Part shown: in pieces, positions 33,881 through 42,822 of the stretch
Layout of the letters: the number at the start of each line of letters is the position of its first letter
Position numbering within the stretch: position 1 is the stretch's first letter
DNA from: Bacillota bacterium
Lineage (GTDB): Bacteria; Bacillota; Clostridia; Lachnospirales; Cellulosilyticaceae
Assembly: GCA_023436395.1 (NCBI GenBank)
Contig: JAEZJJ010000033.1
Span: 62,001-126,000, forward strand
Length of the DNA: 64,000 nt
Direction of reading: 5' to 3'
Position numbers and translations under genes: made by a program
Notes under the pieces: model-generated
What the model saw: only the letters and a program-made list of their open reading frames with translations
Told to the model about the DNA's origin: nothing
Database searches by the model: none

Positions 33881-34858
33881 ATGGAACCAATGAAAACACA
33901 TTTTCGTAAAAAGAAGAGATATAAGGTTTTAGCTAGTATAGCTATTTTTATAATCATCGTTATTGTCATTGTTCCATCCCTTGGACTGACTTTATATTTA
34001 AATCATCATGTATCCTACCGAGGTGAGGAAACACCAGACTATCCCTTGCAAGGGATTTATGAAGCCTCGGATTATGGACTTACAGAAGTCGTACATACAT
34101 TTGAAACAGAAGATAGTGAATCACTTTGGTGTTCTGAAATTAGGGTGGAAAATCCTAAAGGGGTGATCATTTATCTATCAGGAATTGAACAGCCATCGAT
34201 TACTTATTTTTACGGTCATGCAGCCTGGATGCAGAAAAATGGATATGCTTCCTTTCTTTTAGAAGTAAGAGGGCATGGAAGAAGTAGTGGCAATCAGATT
34301 GGATTTGGCTATACGGAGGTAGCAGATGTAAAAGCTGTTGTAGATTATATCTGCTCTATGGAGGAATATGCAGGTGTACCTATTGTGTTACAAGGCGTTT
34401 CCATGGGAGGGGCCATTACACTTAATGCATTTGGACAAATCCCTGAAATTAGTGGATGTATTGCTATGTCTCCCTATGCTTCTTGTGAAGAGCAATTAGA
34501 ACTACTCATGGAACAGTATCATATGCCAGGATTTATTTGGGCAATTGAGAAGCCGCTACTTATGCAAACCTTAAAATGGATTTATGGGAGTGAGGCGGTT
34601 GAAAATCTTTCTCCTAAAAAGCAGATTCAGAATGCCAAGGGTAGACCTGTCTATATTGTAAGCTGCAAACAAGATGATTCAGTACCTTGTGAGAATACGG
34701 AGATTTTGCAGAAAGCCTACCCAGAAGTAGAGGTATGGATTCGTGATTCTTGGGAACATTTTATTGTCAAAGACTGTGATTTTAAAAATGTGGTGCAAGA
34801 TACAACCTATTGTGAGAAGATCTTGGTATGGATCAATACCATTTGTAACCAAGAATAA
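33881..34858 (+). CDS. Membrane-anchored or secreted alpha/beta hydrolase
   Basis: Protein of 325 residues. A basic N-terminus and a hydrophobic segment (about 15-40) anchor or export it. The hydrolase domain shows the nucleophile elbow GVSMGG, the acid in SCKQDDSVP and the His in WEHFIV, completing a Ser-Asp-His triad. It resembles lysophospholipase/peptidase-like hydrolases; the substrate is unknown. An AAAGGAG site precedes the ATG. Confidence 0.88.
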   Translation: MEPMKTHFRKKKRYKVLASIAIFIIIVIVIVPSLGLTLYLNHHVSYRGEETPDYPLQGIYEASDYGLTEVVHTFETEDSESLWCSEIRVENPKGVIIYLSGIEQPSITYFYGHAAWMQKNGYASFLLEVRGHGRSSGNQIGFGYTEVADVKAVVDYICSMEEYAGVPIVLQGVSMGGAITLNAFGQIPEISGCIAMSPYASCEEQLELLMEQYHMPGFIWAIEKPLLMQTLKWIYGSEAVENLSPKKQIQNAKGRPVYIVSCKQDDSVPCENTEILQKAYPEVEVWIRDSWEHFIVKDCDFKNVVQDTTYCEKILVWINTICNQE

Positions 34859-34979
34859 GTAACAAATGAAACAAGGTCATCAATCGTAATAGGGGAAGAT
34901 GTTGGATTGAAAAAAGTTTAACTAAAGTATAGAATTAGGTTATTAAAGTCATAGAAACATATCAAGAGGGGGCTTCAAT

Positions 34980-37232
34980 ATGTCACATCAAGATAAAATA
35001 ATGATACGAGGGTTACGTCAAAATAATTTAAAGAATATCTCTATTGATATACCAAAAGAAAAGATTGTGGTCTTTACAGGTGTTTCTGGTTCAGGTAAAT
35101 CCAGTATTGTATTTGATACAATTGCAGCTGAAAGTCAGCGTCAAATGAATGAAACCTATACAGCTTTTATACGTGGGAGATTACCCAAATTTGAAAAACC
35201 TAAGGTAGAAATGATCGAAAATCTTTCAGCTTCAGTCATTATTGATCAGTCACAGCTTGGAGGGAATGCTCGTTCAACTGTAGGCACAATCAGTGATATG
35301 TATAGTGCCCTTAGGCTCCTTTATTCCCGAATTGGTGAACCTTATGTGGGAACAGCTTCTTATTTTTCTTTTAATGACCCAAAAGGGATGTGCCCAGAAT
35401 GTCTTGGTATTGGTAAGGTAATGAAGTTAGATATTACACCTTTTATAGCAGAGGACAAAAGCTGGAATGAAGGTATGGTAGATTTACCAGCCTTTCATGT
35501 GAATAATTGGTATTGGAAACAGTACACAGGCAGCGGCTTATTTGACTTAGATAAAAAGTGGAGAGATTATACGCAAAGAGAACGTAATCTGTTATTATAT
35601 GGGGCAGAAGAGGAGAATGGAGAGCGTATAGTAAAGCAGGTTGAAGGGGTTTATAACATGATGAGCAGGCTTTTGCTCAAGAGAGACAGTTCTGAGATGG
35701 GGGATGCTTCCATGAGACGCCTTGCAAGCTATATACATCAATCAGAGTGTCCGCTTTGTCAAGGGAAAAGGTTGAATAAGGAAATACTTGCTTGTAAGGT
35801 TGCAGGTTACAATATTAATGAAATGTGTGAGATGGAATTTACTCAGCTACGCAGCTTACTTCAAACCATCACTGACCCACGGGGAAAATCAGTGGCAGAG
35901 AGTTTAATCACTACTTTAACCCGTATGATTGATATAGGGCTCCCTTATCTTTCCCTTAACCGCGAGTCTTCAACTTTATCAGGAGGAGAAGCTCAGCGTC
36001 TGAAGTTAGTCCGTTATATGGGAAGTGCCCTTACGGGAATGACGTATATCTTTGATGAGCCAAGTACAGGGATGCATCCACGAGATGTGCATCGTATGAC
36101 CAAGTTACTCCGTAGTTTGCGTGATAAGGGCAACACCGTTTTAGTAGTAGAGCACGATAAAGATGTGATTTCTATTGCAGATGAAGTGATTGATGTAGGG
36201 CCTATGGCAGGGAAAAATGGAGGACAGATTCTTTATCAAGGAAGTTACCCAGGACTTCTAGATTCAGGTACGCTTACAGGCAATGCTATGAAGCAAAAGA
36301 TGGCTATTAAATCAGAGCCTAGAAAGCCTAAACAATTTTTACCTCTTCGAAATGTGAAGGTGCATAATTTGAAAAATGTCTCTGTAGATATTCCTCTAGA
36401 TGTTCTGACTGTTGTAACAGGTGTAGCAGGCTCAGGAAAAAGTTCTTTAATTCGGGATGTCTTTGCCGAGCAGTATGCCAATAGAGTGGTTTTAGTGGAT
36501 CAATCCCCTGTGACGGCTACAGGACGGTCTACGCCTGCAACTTTCCTAGGATTCTTTGATGAAATTAGAAAACAGATTGGAAAGGAAAATGGCGTAAATC
36601 CAGCTTTATTTTCCTTTAATAGTAAAGGAGCTTGCCCTGCTTGTAAGGGGAGAGGGATTATTGTGACAGAACTTGTGTTTATGGACCCTGTAACAACTGT
36701 CTGTGAAGCTTGTGGAGGTAGTCGATACAGTGACGAAGCTTTAAGTTATAAATATCATGGCAAAAATGTTGAGGACATTTTGGCCATGAGTGCAGAGGAA
36801 GCGAGAACTTTCTTTGAGGATTGCCCCAAAATACATAAACATCTACATGCCCTAGTGGAAGTAGGCTTGCCATACCTTTCCTTAGGACAACCCTTATCAA
36901 CATTGTCAGGAGGTGAGCGTCAACGTGTGAAATTGGCCAAGTATTTAGATAAAAAAGGCAATATCTATGTATTAGATGAACCTACTACAGGCTTACATGC
37001 TGCAGATGTGCAGGCTGTGATGAAGCTCTTAGATGGTTTTGTAAAGCGGGGCAACAGTGTGATTGTCATTGAGCATCATATGGATGTGGTCAAGCAAGCA
37101 GACTATGTTATCGACATTGGACCTGATGGGGGAACATTAGGTGGTGAAGTTGTTTTTACAGGCACACCACAGGAAATGATTGACCATTCAGAGTCTATAA
37201 CAGCAAAATACTTACGAAAATCCCTACAATAA
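34980..37232 (+). CDS. UvrA-like excinuclease ABC subunit A paralogue
   Basis: Protein of 750 residues with two ABC modules. The first has Walker A GVSGSGKSS and signature LSGGEAQR; the second has GVAGSGKSS and LSGGERQR. Zinc-binding cysteines appear as CPECLG, CPLCQG, CPACKG and CEACGG. At 750 residues it is shorter than housekeeping UvrA (about 940) and fits the short UvrA-like proteins often linked to drug tolerance. No uvrB or uvrC lies nearby. AGGGGG precedes the ATG. Confidence 0.9.
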   Translation: MSHQDKIMIRGLRQNNLKNISIDIPKEKIVVFTGVSGSGKSSIVFDTIAAESQRQMNETYTAFIRGRLPKFEKPKVEMIENLSASVIIDQSQLGGNARSTVGTISDMYSALRLLYSRIGEPYVGTASYFSFNDPKGMCPECLGIGKVMKLDITPFIAEDKSWNEGMVDLPAFHVNNWYWKQYTGSGLFDLDKKWRDYTQRERNLLLYGAEEENGERIVKQVEGVYNMMSRLLLKRDSSEMGDASMRRLASYIHQSECPLCQGKRLNKEILACKVAGYNINEMCEMEFTQLRSLLQTITDPRGKSVAESLITTLTRMIDIGLPYLSLNRESSTLSGGEAQRLKLVRYMGSALTGMTYIFDEPSTGMHPRDVHRMTKLLRSLRDKGNTVLVVEHDKDVISIADEVIDVGPMAGKNGGQILYQGSYPGLLDSGTLTGNAMKQKMAIKSEPRKPKQFLPLRNVKVHNLKNVSVDIPLDVLTVVTGVAGSGKSSLIRDVFAEQYANRVVLVDQSPVTATGRSTPATFLGFFDEIRKQIGKENGVNPALFSFNSKGACPACKGRGIIVTELVFMDPVTTVCEACGGSRYSDEALSYKYHGKNVEDILAMSAEEARTFFEDCPKIHKHLHALVEVGLPYLSLGQPLSTLSGGERQRVKLAKYLDKKGNIYVLDEPTTGLHAADVQAVMKLLDGFVKRGNSVIVIEHHMDVVKQADYVIDIGPDGGTLGGEVVFTGTPQEMIDHSESITAKYLRKSLQ

Positions 37233-37253
37233 AAGGGAAAAAGGAGAAGAATC

Positions 37254-37910
37254 ATGTATCAAACCCTATTATTTGATTTAGATGGTACACTTACAGATCC
37301 TAAAGAAGGTATTACAAAATCTGTACAGTATGCCTTAGCACATTTTGGAATAGAAGAAGAGGATTTAGAAAAGCTTACGACATTTATAGGGCCACCTCTC
37401 ACTCATTCCTTTATGACTTATTACGGATTAGATGCAGCTGAGGCTGAGGAAGCAGTACATAAGTATAGAGAACGATTTAGCAGTGTGGGCATATTTGAAA
37501 ATGGTGTTTATGAGGGCATTCATGAGTTATTAGAGGCGCTCAAGATACAAGGAAAAGTCATAGTACTAGCAACTTCTAAGCCTCACCTATTTGCAGAAAA
37601 GATACTAAAGCATTATGGCCTTTATAGCTATTTTGATGTCATTGTGGGAAGTGAATTAGATGGGACGAGAAGTCATAAAAATGAAGTCATAGAAGAAGTG
37701 TTTCATAGACTTCAACTGACGGAAGGACAAAAAAGTGAAACAGTAATGATTGGAGATAGAAAACATGATATATTAGGTGCTAAAGCTTGTGGTATTCCTT
37801 CTATAGGGGTACGCTTTGGTTATGCCGAGCCTCAGGAATTAGAAGAGGCAGGAGCTGATCATATTGTTAATACCGTTGAAGAATTAAAGACTTTTCTATT
37901 AGAAGGATAG
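37254..37910 (+). CDS. HAD-superfamily phosphatase (phosphoglycolate phosphatase/pyrophosphatase-like)
   Basis: Protein of 218 residues. Motif I LFDLDGTLTDP, motif II LATSKP, a Lys region HKNEV and motif IV MIGDRKHDILGA are all present, with the helical cap LTTFIGPPLTHSF typical of Gph/PpaX-like enzymes. It probably dephosphorylates a small phosphate ester such as phosphoglycolate. It lies 21 bases after the UvrA-like gene and is likely co-transcribed. Confidence 0.9.
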   Translation: MYQTLLFDLDGTLTDPKEGITKSVQYALAHFGIEEEDLEKLTTFIGPPLTHSFMTYYGLDAAEAEEAVHKYRERFSSVGIFENGVYEGIHELLEALKIQGKVIVLATSKPHLFAEKILKHYGLYSYFDVIVGSELDGTRSHKNEVIEEVFHRLQLTEGQKSETVMIGDRKHDILGAKACGIPSIGVRFGYAEPQELEEAGADHIVNTVEELKTFLLEG

Positions 37911-37958
37911 AGAATTGGTACATGATAGGTATATTAATGGAGAAATGAAATAAATAAG

Positions 37959-37998
37959 ACGTCCTCAGTAAGCCATTAAGGTGCTGAGGACGTTTTTA
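37959..37998. terminator. Bidirectional terminator between convergent genes
   Basis: ACGTCCTCAG pairs with CTGAGGACGT around a 15-base loop with A and T runs on either side. It serves the HAD gene and the minus-strand helicase gene. Confidence 0.9.
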
Positions 37999-37999
37999 T

Positions 38000-39118
38000 T
38001 TAGGAACCATTGGTTTGTAAAATACGACGTGGAATTTTAAGGCGAATGCGGCTTTCAATATCTGTTACTTCTTTTTCATTTCTAGGGGTCATAAACATAC
38101 AAGTATAGCCGTCATTACCTGCGCGCCCTGTACGTCCAATGCGGTGAATATAGGTTTCAGGTGTTTCAGGCACATCATAGTTATAAATATGGGTGACACC
38201 AGAGATATCAATACCACGGGCGGCAACATCAGTGGCAATGAGGTACTGAATATCCCCTTTTTTAAAGCTTTTCATGATACGTTCTCTTTTAGATTGTAAG
38301 ATATCACTATGAAGCCTTACGCAGTTATAATCCTTTTCTTTTAAAGCTTCATAAAGGGCTTCTACTCGGCGTTTAGTACGACAGAAGATAATCGCCATAT
38401 AAGGATTATCTTCTTGAAGCACTTGAAGAAGTGCAGCTTGTTTATGACGGTCTGTAGTTTCTACAAGCTCTTGATGAATAGCCTCTAGGGTAATTTTCTT
38501 TTTGGCAATGGTCAGTGTAGTGGGACTATTAGTAAAGCGATAAGCTAGCTTTTTCACAGGGGCATCCATGGTGGCAGAGAAGCAAAGGGTTTGACGCTTC
38601 TTAGGAAGTTGTTTCACAATGCTTTCCACATCGTTTTTAAAGCCCATGAGTAGCATTTGATCTGCTTCATCTAGAACAAAAGTCGTCGTCTTACTGAGGT
38701 TAATGCTTTTACGACCAATATGATCCAGTAAACGTCCTGGGGTAGCAATGACAAGATGTACGGGTTTACCAAGTTTCTTGAGCTGAGCAGCTGTATCTTG
38801 TCCACCATAAATAGGTAAAATACCTAAAGCTTTAGTCTCAGCTAACTTCTTGGCTTCTTGGGTGATCTGAATAGCAAGCTCCCTAGTAGGTGCCACAATA
38901 AGGGCTTGAATATGAGGAAGTTTTGAAGAAAGTCGCTCAAAGATAGGTAGTAAAAAAGCTAAAGTTTTACCGGTACCTGTTTGTGCCTCACCGATGACAT
39001 CTTTTCCGGACAAAATAAGCGGGATTGCTTGTTCTTGAATGGGTGTTGGCGTCGTAATACCTGATTTTTTTAAATGATTTATCATTTCAGGGGAAATCCC
39101 CAGTGTTTTAAAGTTCAT
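38000..39118 (-). CDS. DEAD-box RNA helicase
   Basis: Protein of 372 residues, core only. The Q motif TPTPIQEQAIP, Walker A AQTGTGKT, PTRELA, TPGRLLDH, DEAD in VLDEADQML, SAT in CFSATMDAP and the second-domain motifs VAARGIDI and HRIGRTGR are all visible. The C-terminal RNA-binding extension of CsdA/DbpA types is missing, so it resembles short cold-shock or ribosome-assembly helicases. AAAGGT lies upstream of the ATG at 39118. Confidence 0.95.
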   Translation of the reverse strand: MNFKTLGISPEMINHLKKSGITTPTPIQEQAIPLILSGKDVIGEAQTGTGKTLAFLLPIFERLSSKLPHIQALIVAPTRELAIQITQEAKKLAETKALGILPIYGGQDTAAQLKKLGKPVHLVIATPGRLLDHIGRKSINLSKTTTFVLDEADQMLLMGFKNDVESIVKQLPKKRQTLCFSATMDAPVKKLAYRFTNSPTTLTIAKKKITLEAIHQELVETTDRHKQAALLQVLQEDNPYMAIIFCRTKRRVEALYEALKEKDYNCVRLHSDILQSKRERIMKSFKKGDIQYLIATDVAARGIDISGVTHIYNYDVPETPETYIHRIGRTGRAGNDGYTCMFMTPRNEKEVTDIESRIRLKIPRRILQTNGS

Positions 39119-39269
39119 AGTTCATACCTTTCATCTACATATACTATGTAACATCATATCATGTTTTGCTATCTAGGAACAAGGCGTATTCATCAAGAAT
39201 GATAAATAAAAAGAAAGTGAAGTGGGAGAGAGAAGGAGCTTCACTTTCTTTTGAGCTATTAGTGCTAGA

Positions 39270-40190
39270 TTATTGTTGCATAGTCATTTGTGGGGGAGTG
39301 GGTGGAAGGTTTAAACTGGCTAAGGCAGCATCGTAACGCTCACCTACACGATCCCAGTTAATAACATTAAAGTAGTTGTCAATGTAATTACCACGTTCAT
39401 TCTGGTGTTTAAGGTAGTAAGCATGTTCCCAAACATCAATTGGCAGAAGGGGAATACCACGAAGGGGAATAGGCGTTCCTTGATTGCTAGTGGTCACAAT
39501 TTGTAATCTGCCATAAGGGTTAAGCATGAGCCAAGCATAGCCAGAGCCAAAAACGCTTAATGCAGAAGCTTTTAGATTCGCTTTTAAATTGTCAAAGCTT
39601 CCAAACTGACGATCAATGGCTTCTTTGAATTGACCTGTAGGGGCAGTATTCTGAGGAGGACCTATCACTTTCCAAGTGAGGGAGTGGTTATAATGTCCTC
39701 CTGCATTGTTAATTACTTGTGTTTGAATATCACTAGGTATGCGGTCAGAAAAAAGCAAGAGTTCTTCTAGAGTATAGTTATAAAATTCAGGGTAACGTGA
39801 TAAGGCCGCATTAAGATTACGTACATAAGTGGCGTGATGTTTATCATGATGAAGGCGCATAGTTTTTTCATCAATATAAGGCTCTAGGGCATTGTAGTCA
39901 TATTCTAAAGGTGGCAAACTAAAGGGGCCTGTGGTAAGAGGCATATGAGAAGCTTGGTCTGTCGCATAGAGTGACTGAAGCTGGGCTATTTCAGAAGAAG
40001 TCGCCGTAGGTACTTTAACTTCAATTGCTTGGGGCATTGAAGTAGACATGTTGCCGTCCATACAATGTTTACATGGTGGTGTACGAAGCTGATTGGCATT
40101 CTTGCAAGCATATTTATATTGGGCAGCCACTTTCTTTTGGTGGACAGTGGTTACAGTAGAAAGTAAAAGTAGATTAATCAAATCATTCAT
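39270..40190 (-). CDS. Fe/Mn superoxide dismutase with an unusual N-terminal extension
   Basis: The SOD domain begins near residue 88 (GPFSLPPLEYDYNALEPYID). Metal ligands are visible: His in RLHHDKHH (about 114), His in GGHYNHSLTW, and Asp and His in PIDVWEHAYYL. The about 88-residue extension contains CKHC and a hydrophobic start LINLLLLSTV, and the protein ends in a Pro/Gln-rich tail (PPTPPQMTMQQ). Normal SODs are about 200 residues; this one is 306. It may be surface or spore associated, but that is a guess. Confidence 0.9.
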   Translation of the reverse strand: MNDLINLLLLSTVTTVHQKKVAAQYKYACKNANQLRTPPCKHCMDGNMSTSMPQAIEVKVPTATSSEIAQLQSLYATDQASHMPLTTGPFSLPPLEYDYNALEPYIDEKTMRLHHDKHHATYVRNLNAALSRYPEFYNYTLEELLLFSDRIPSDIQTQVINNAGGHYNHSLTWKVIGPPQNTAPTGQFKEAIDRQFGSFDNLKANLKASALSVFGSGYAWLMLNPYGRLQIVTTSNQGTPIPLRGIPLLPIDVWEHAYYLKHQNERGNYIDNYFNVINWDRVGERYDAALASLNLPPTPPQMTMQQ

Positions 40191-40279
40191 AATGGCTCAT
40201 CCTTTAAATACAATATTTTACAGTATTATAATATTGTGGAGAAGAGGATTTGGGTACAAAAAAACAGAGTAAAATAGAT

Positions 40280-41353
40280 TTACTCTGTTACTGGAATTTG
40301 ATGAGCTGCTAAATCAACAATATAATTTATTTTTCCAGGTGTAATATGTTTATAAATCGTAACGGTATAAGTATGGGTTTTATCCATAATATGATCGGAA
40401 TATACAGTATAAGTAATAGCATCTGAGCGTCCCATTTGGACAGTAGTAATAGGAGAAAAATGAATATCATCCTTTAAGTCATAGGTGTCTCTATAGCTTT
40501 CATAGAGGGTACGCATAATCATCACATCAAGGGTTTTATTAATATCTATAGAAGTATCTTTTCTACTAGGATTATAGGTAGGCCAGAAGCACTGATAAAG
40601 GATATTCTGATTATTAAATTTTAATCTTATGCCATTTTCTTCAGGTGTAACTGTTAAAGGGTAAGTGACCAATTGATGAGAAGTAGGCATTGCCTTTAAA
40701 AGATCAAGATTTCTAAAGGTTACTTCTAATGTAGGTAATTGGGTGCATAGGGTCTTAATCTTGGATAATATCTCTTTTTTATAAGTACCACTTGCAAAAC
40801 TTAAGTATTGATTAGACTTGACGGCAGATTGAAGAAGAGTTGTATAGTCTTCTACAAGAGGTTCAAATACATCTTTTAGCCTATCATAATGTGTATGTAG
40901 TGTATCGTGTGATTCATAAGTATCTGTAGAAGAAGAATAAGGGAGAAGCGCTGTGAGTTCAAATTGAGTGAGATCTGGGGACAATTTATAAGGATAGTTC
41001 GCTAAATCTAAGAGAGATACAGGAACATAAAGTGTGTCATTAAGTAAGCGTGGTTCACTAGAGAGTTGTTCTTTTTTTGAAGAGACATTAACTACTCTAC
41101 TATTTGGTGAAAAACTAAGAGTAGTACCCTGTAGTGACCATGTGTAAATTTTTTGATCCTTTGAAGTATAGGAAGAATAAGTCATATCTGCTAAATCCTC
41201 TAAGGCTAAAAAGAGTGTGCCTTCAACTATAATCGGTGTATGTTGGGGTGTATAAGGAATGTCATTTAAGCTTAGCTTGTAGGGATTATTGGCATGAATA
41301 GGGAGAACAAGCGTCATAATAATGAGTAAAAAATAAATGAGTTTGTTTTTCAT
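40280..41353 (-). CDS. Secreted protein with copper-amine-oxidase-N-like (stalk) domain
   Basis: Protein of 357 residues with a signal peptide (KNKLIYFLLIIMTLVLPIHA). Residues about 30-125 look like the stalk domain common in clostridial surface proteins (PIIVEGTLFLALEDLADM, LLNDTLYVPVSLLDLANY). The remaining 230 residues are not recognised. The ATG at 41353 with AAAGGTGG seven bases upstream is chosen over 41371. It stands alone on the minus strand, downstream of a large palindrome. Confidence 0.7.
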   Translation of the reverse strand: MKNKLIYFLLIIMTLVLPIHANNPYKLSLNDIPYTPQHTPIIVEGTLFLALEDLADMTYSSYTSKDQKIYTWSLQGTTLSFSPNSRVVNVSSKKEQLSSEPRLLNDTLYVPVSLLDLANYPYKLSPDLTQFELTALLPYSSSTDTYESHDTLHTHYDRLKDVFEPLVEDYTTLLQSAVKSNQYLSFASGTYKKEILSKIKTLCTQLPTLEVTFRNLDLLKAMPTSHQLVTYPLTVTPEENGIRLKFNNQNILYQCFWPTYNPSRKDTSIDINKTLDVMIMRTLYESYRDTYDLKDDIHFSPITTVQMGRSDAITYTVYSDHIMDKTHTYTVTIYKHITPGKINYIVDLAAHQIPVTE

Positions 41354-41408
41354 AATATACCACCTTTCCATTGCTCAATATATCACAAATATTAACAATA
41401 GTAAACTT

Positions 41409-41449
41409 AAATTAATAATTGTTAATATAAAATTAACAATTATTAATTT
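41409..41449. repeat. Perfect 18-bp AT-rich inverted repeat
   Basis: AAATTAATAATTGTTAAT (41409-41426) and ATTAACAATTATTAATTT (41432-41449) pair perfectly around a 5-base loop. It lies 56 bases upstream of the secreted protein gene, between it and the aroA terminator. It may be an operator for the secreted protein gene. Confidence 0.5.
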
Positions 41450-41463
41450 ATATTCATTTATTT

Positions 41464-41509
41464 AAAAATAGCGTAGGATTTTATTAATAGAAAATCCTAC
41501 GCTATTTTT
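41464..41509. terminator. Terminator of the aroA-tyrA operon
   Basis: AAAAATAGCGTAGGATTTT pairs with AAAATCCTACGCTATTTTT around an 8-base loop. It lies 18 bases after the aroA stop codon. Confidence 0.9.
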
Positions 41510-41526
41510 AAGTTAAAATAAAAAGT

Positions 41527-42804
41527 TTAGTAACGACTATGTTTTTCAAGTAAACTAAAGAAATCAGGGAAAGAAATACTGACACATTCAGCATGATGAA
41601 GTTCTGAAGGAGAAGTAGCATTACAAGCTGCAATAGTGAGCGACATAGCTATGCGATGGTCATGGAAGCTTTCAAGCTCCCCGCCATGAAGAGGGAAGCC
41701 ACCTTCAATAATAAGTCCATCTTCTTGTGGTGTAATACGGGCTCCCATTTTACTTAGTTCACTATAAAGAGCCTCAATACGGTTAGACTCCTTAACGCGA
41801 AGTTCACTAGCATCTTTAATAAGAGTTGTACCTTCTGCAAAAGCAGCTGCGACAGCCAAGGCTGGAATTTCATCGATTAAAGTAGGAATTGTAGCTCCGC
41901 CAATGGTGACACCATGAAGCTTAGAAGTGCGCACACGAAGATCACATACAGGTTCACCACCAATTACTTGTTCGTTAAAACAAGTAATGTCTCCCCCCAT
42001 TTCTAAGAGCACATCTAGTATGCCGCGTCTTGTAGGGTTAATGCCTACATTTTGGATGACAAGCTCTGAATCAGGGGTGATGAGTCCTGCTACCATAAAG
42101 AAAGCAGCAGAGGAAATATCTCCAGGAACAGTAATCTCAGTGGCATAAAGTTCTTGACAAGGGGAGATAGTGACACAAGTATTATCTCTGGTTAACGTGG
42201 CTCCAAAAGCAGCGAGCATACGTTCTGTATGATCTCTAGAAATATAAGGTTCACTGACAGTTGTAGGACTATCTGCATAGAGGCCAGCTAGAAGAATAGA
42301 AGATTTAACTTGTGCACTAGCCACTGGAGAATGATAAGTAATCCCCTTTAAAGTATGAGGTCTAATAGTCATTGGGCAGAAATTGTCTTCTTTAGCTTCA
42401 AACTGTGCCCCCATTTGAGTGAGTGGCAGGATCACCCGTTTCATAGGTCGTTTTTGAATAGAAGCATCTCCTGTTAAGGTAGAGGGGAAATCTTGTCCAG
42501 CTAAAATGCCAGAGATGAGGCGAACTGTAGTCCCACTATTACCACAATCTAAAACGTCCTTAGAAGGGCTAAGACCATGAAGTCCCCTTCCATACACTTT
42601 AACTGTTGTCCCTTCTACTTCAATAGGAATACCTAAGTTTCTAAAACAAGAAATAGTAGAAAGACAATCATCACCCATGAGGAAATTATGGATGGTAGTC
42701 GTACCCTGTGCTAAACTCCCAAACATAACACTGCGATGGGAGATAGATTTATCAGACGGGATGGTCAGGGTACCTTTTAAATGTGATAAAGGTTGAATAA
42801 GCAT
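41527..42804 (-). CDS. aroA: 3-Phosphoshikimate 1-carboxyvinyltransferase (EPSP synthase)
   Basis: Adds enolpyruvyl to shikimate-3-phosphate in aromatic amino acid synthesis. Length of 425 residues fits. Motifs include the N-terminal SDKSISHRSVMFGSLA, the substrate site DCGNSGTTVRLISG, GDASIQKRPMKRV and the C-terminal HDHRIAMSLTIAA. AAGGAGG precedes the ATG. The gene follows tyrA by 18 bases, giving a two-gene aromatic operon. Confidence 0.97.
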   Translation of the reverse strand: MLIQPLSHLKGTLTIPSDKSISHRSVMFGSLAQGTTTIHNFLMGDDCLSTISCFRNLGIPIEVEGTTVKVYGRGLHGLSPSKDVLDCGNSGTTVRLISGILAGQDFPSTLTGDASIQKRPMKRVILPLTQMGAQFEAKEDNFCPMTIRPHTLKGITYHSPVASAQVKSSILLAGLYADSPTTVSEPYISRDHTERMLAAFGATLTRDNTCVTISPCQELYATEITVPGDISSAAFFMVAGLITPDSELVIQNVGINPTRRGILDVLLEMGGDITCFNEQVIGGEPVCDLRVRTSKLHGVTIGGATIPTLIDEIPALAVAAAFAEGTTLIKDASELRVKESNRIEALYSELSKMGARITPQEDGLIIEGGFPLHGGELESFHDHRIAMSLTIAACNATSPSELHHAECVSISFPDFFSLLEKHSRY

Positions 42805-42822
42805 AATAGCCTCCTTAGTTGT

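Noticed and set aside
34980..37232. Naming the ABC protein as the housekeeping uvrA
   Set aside because: It is about 190 residues too short and has no uvrB or uvrC neighbour, so only a UvrA-like paralogue is claimed.
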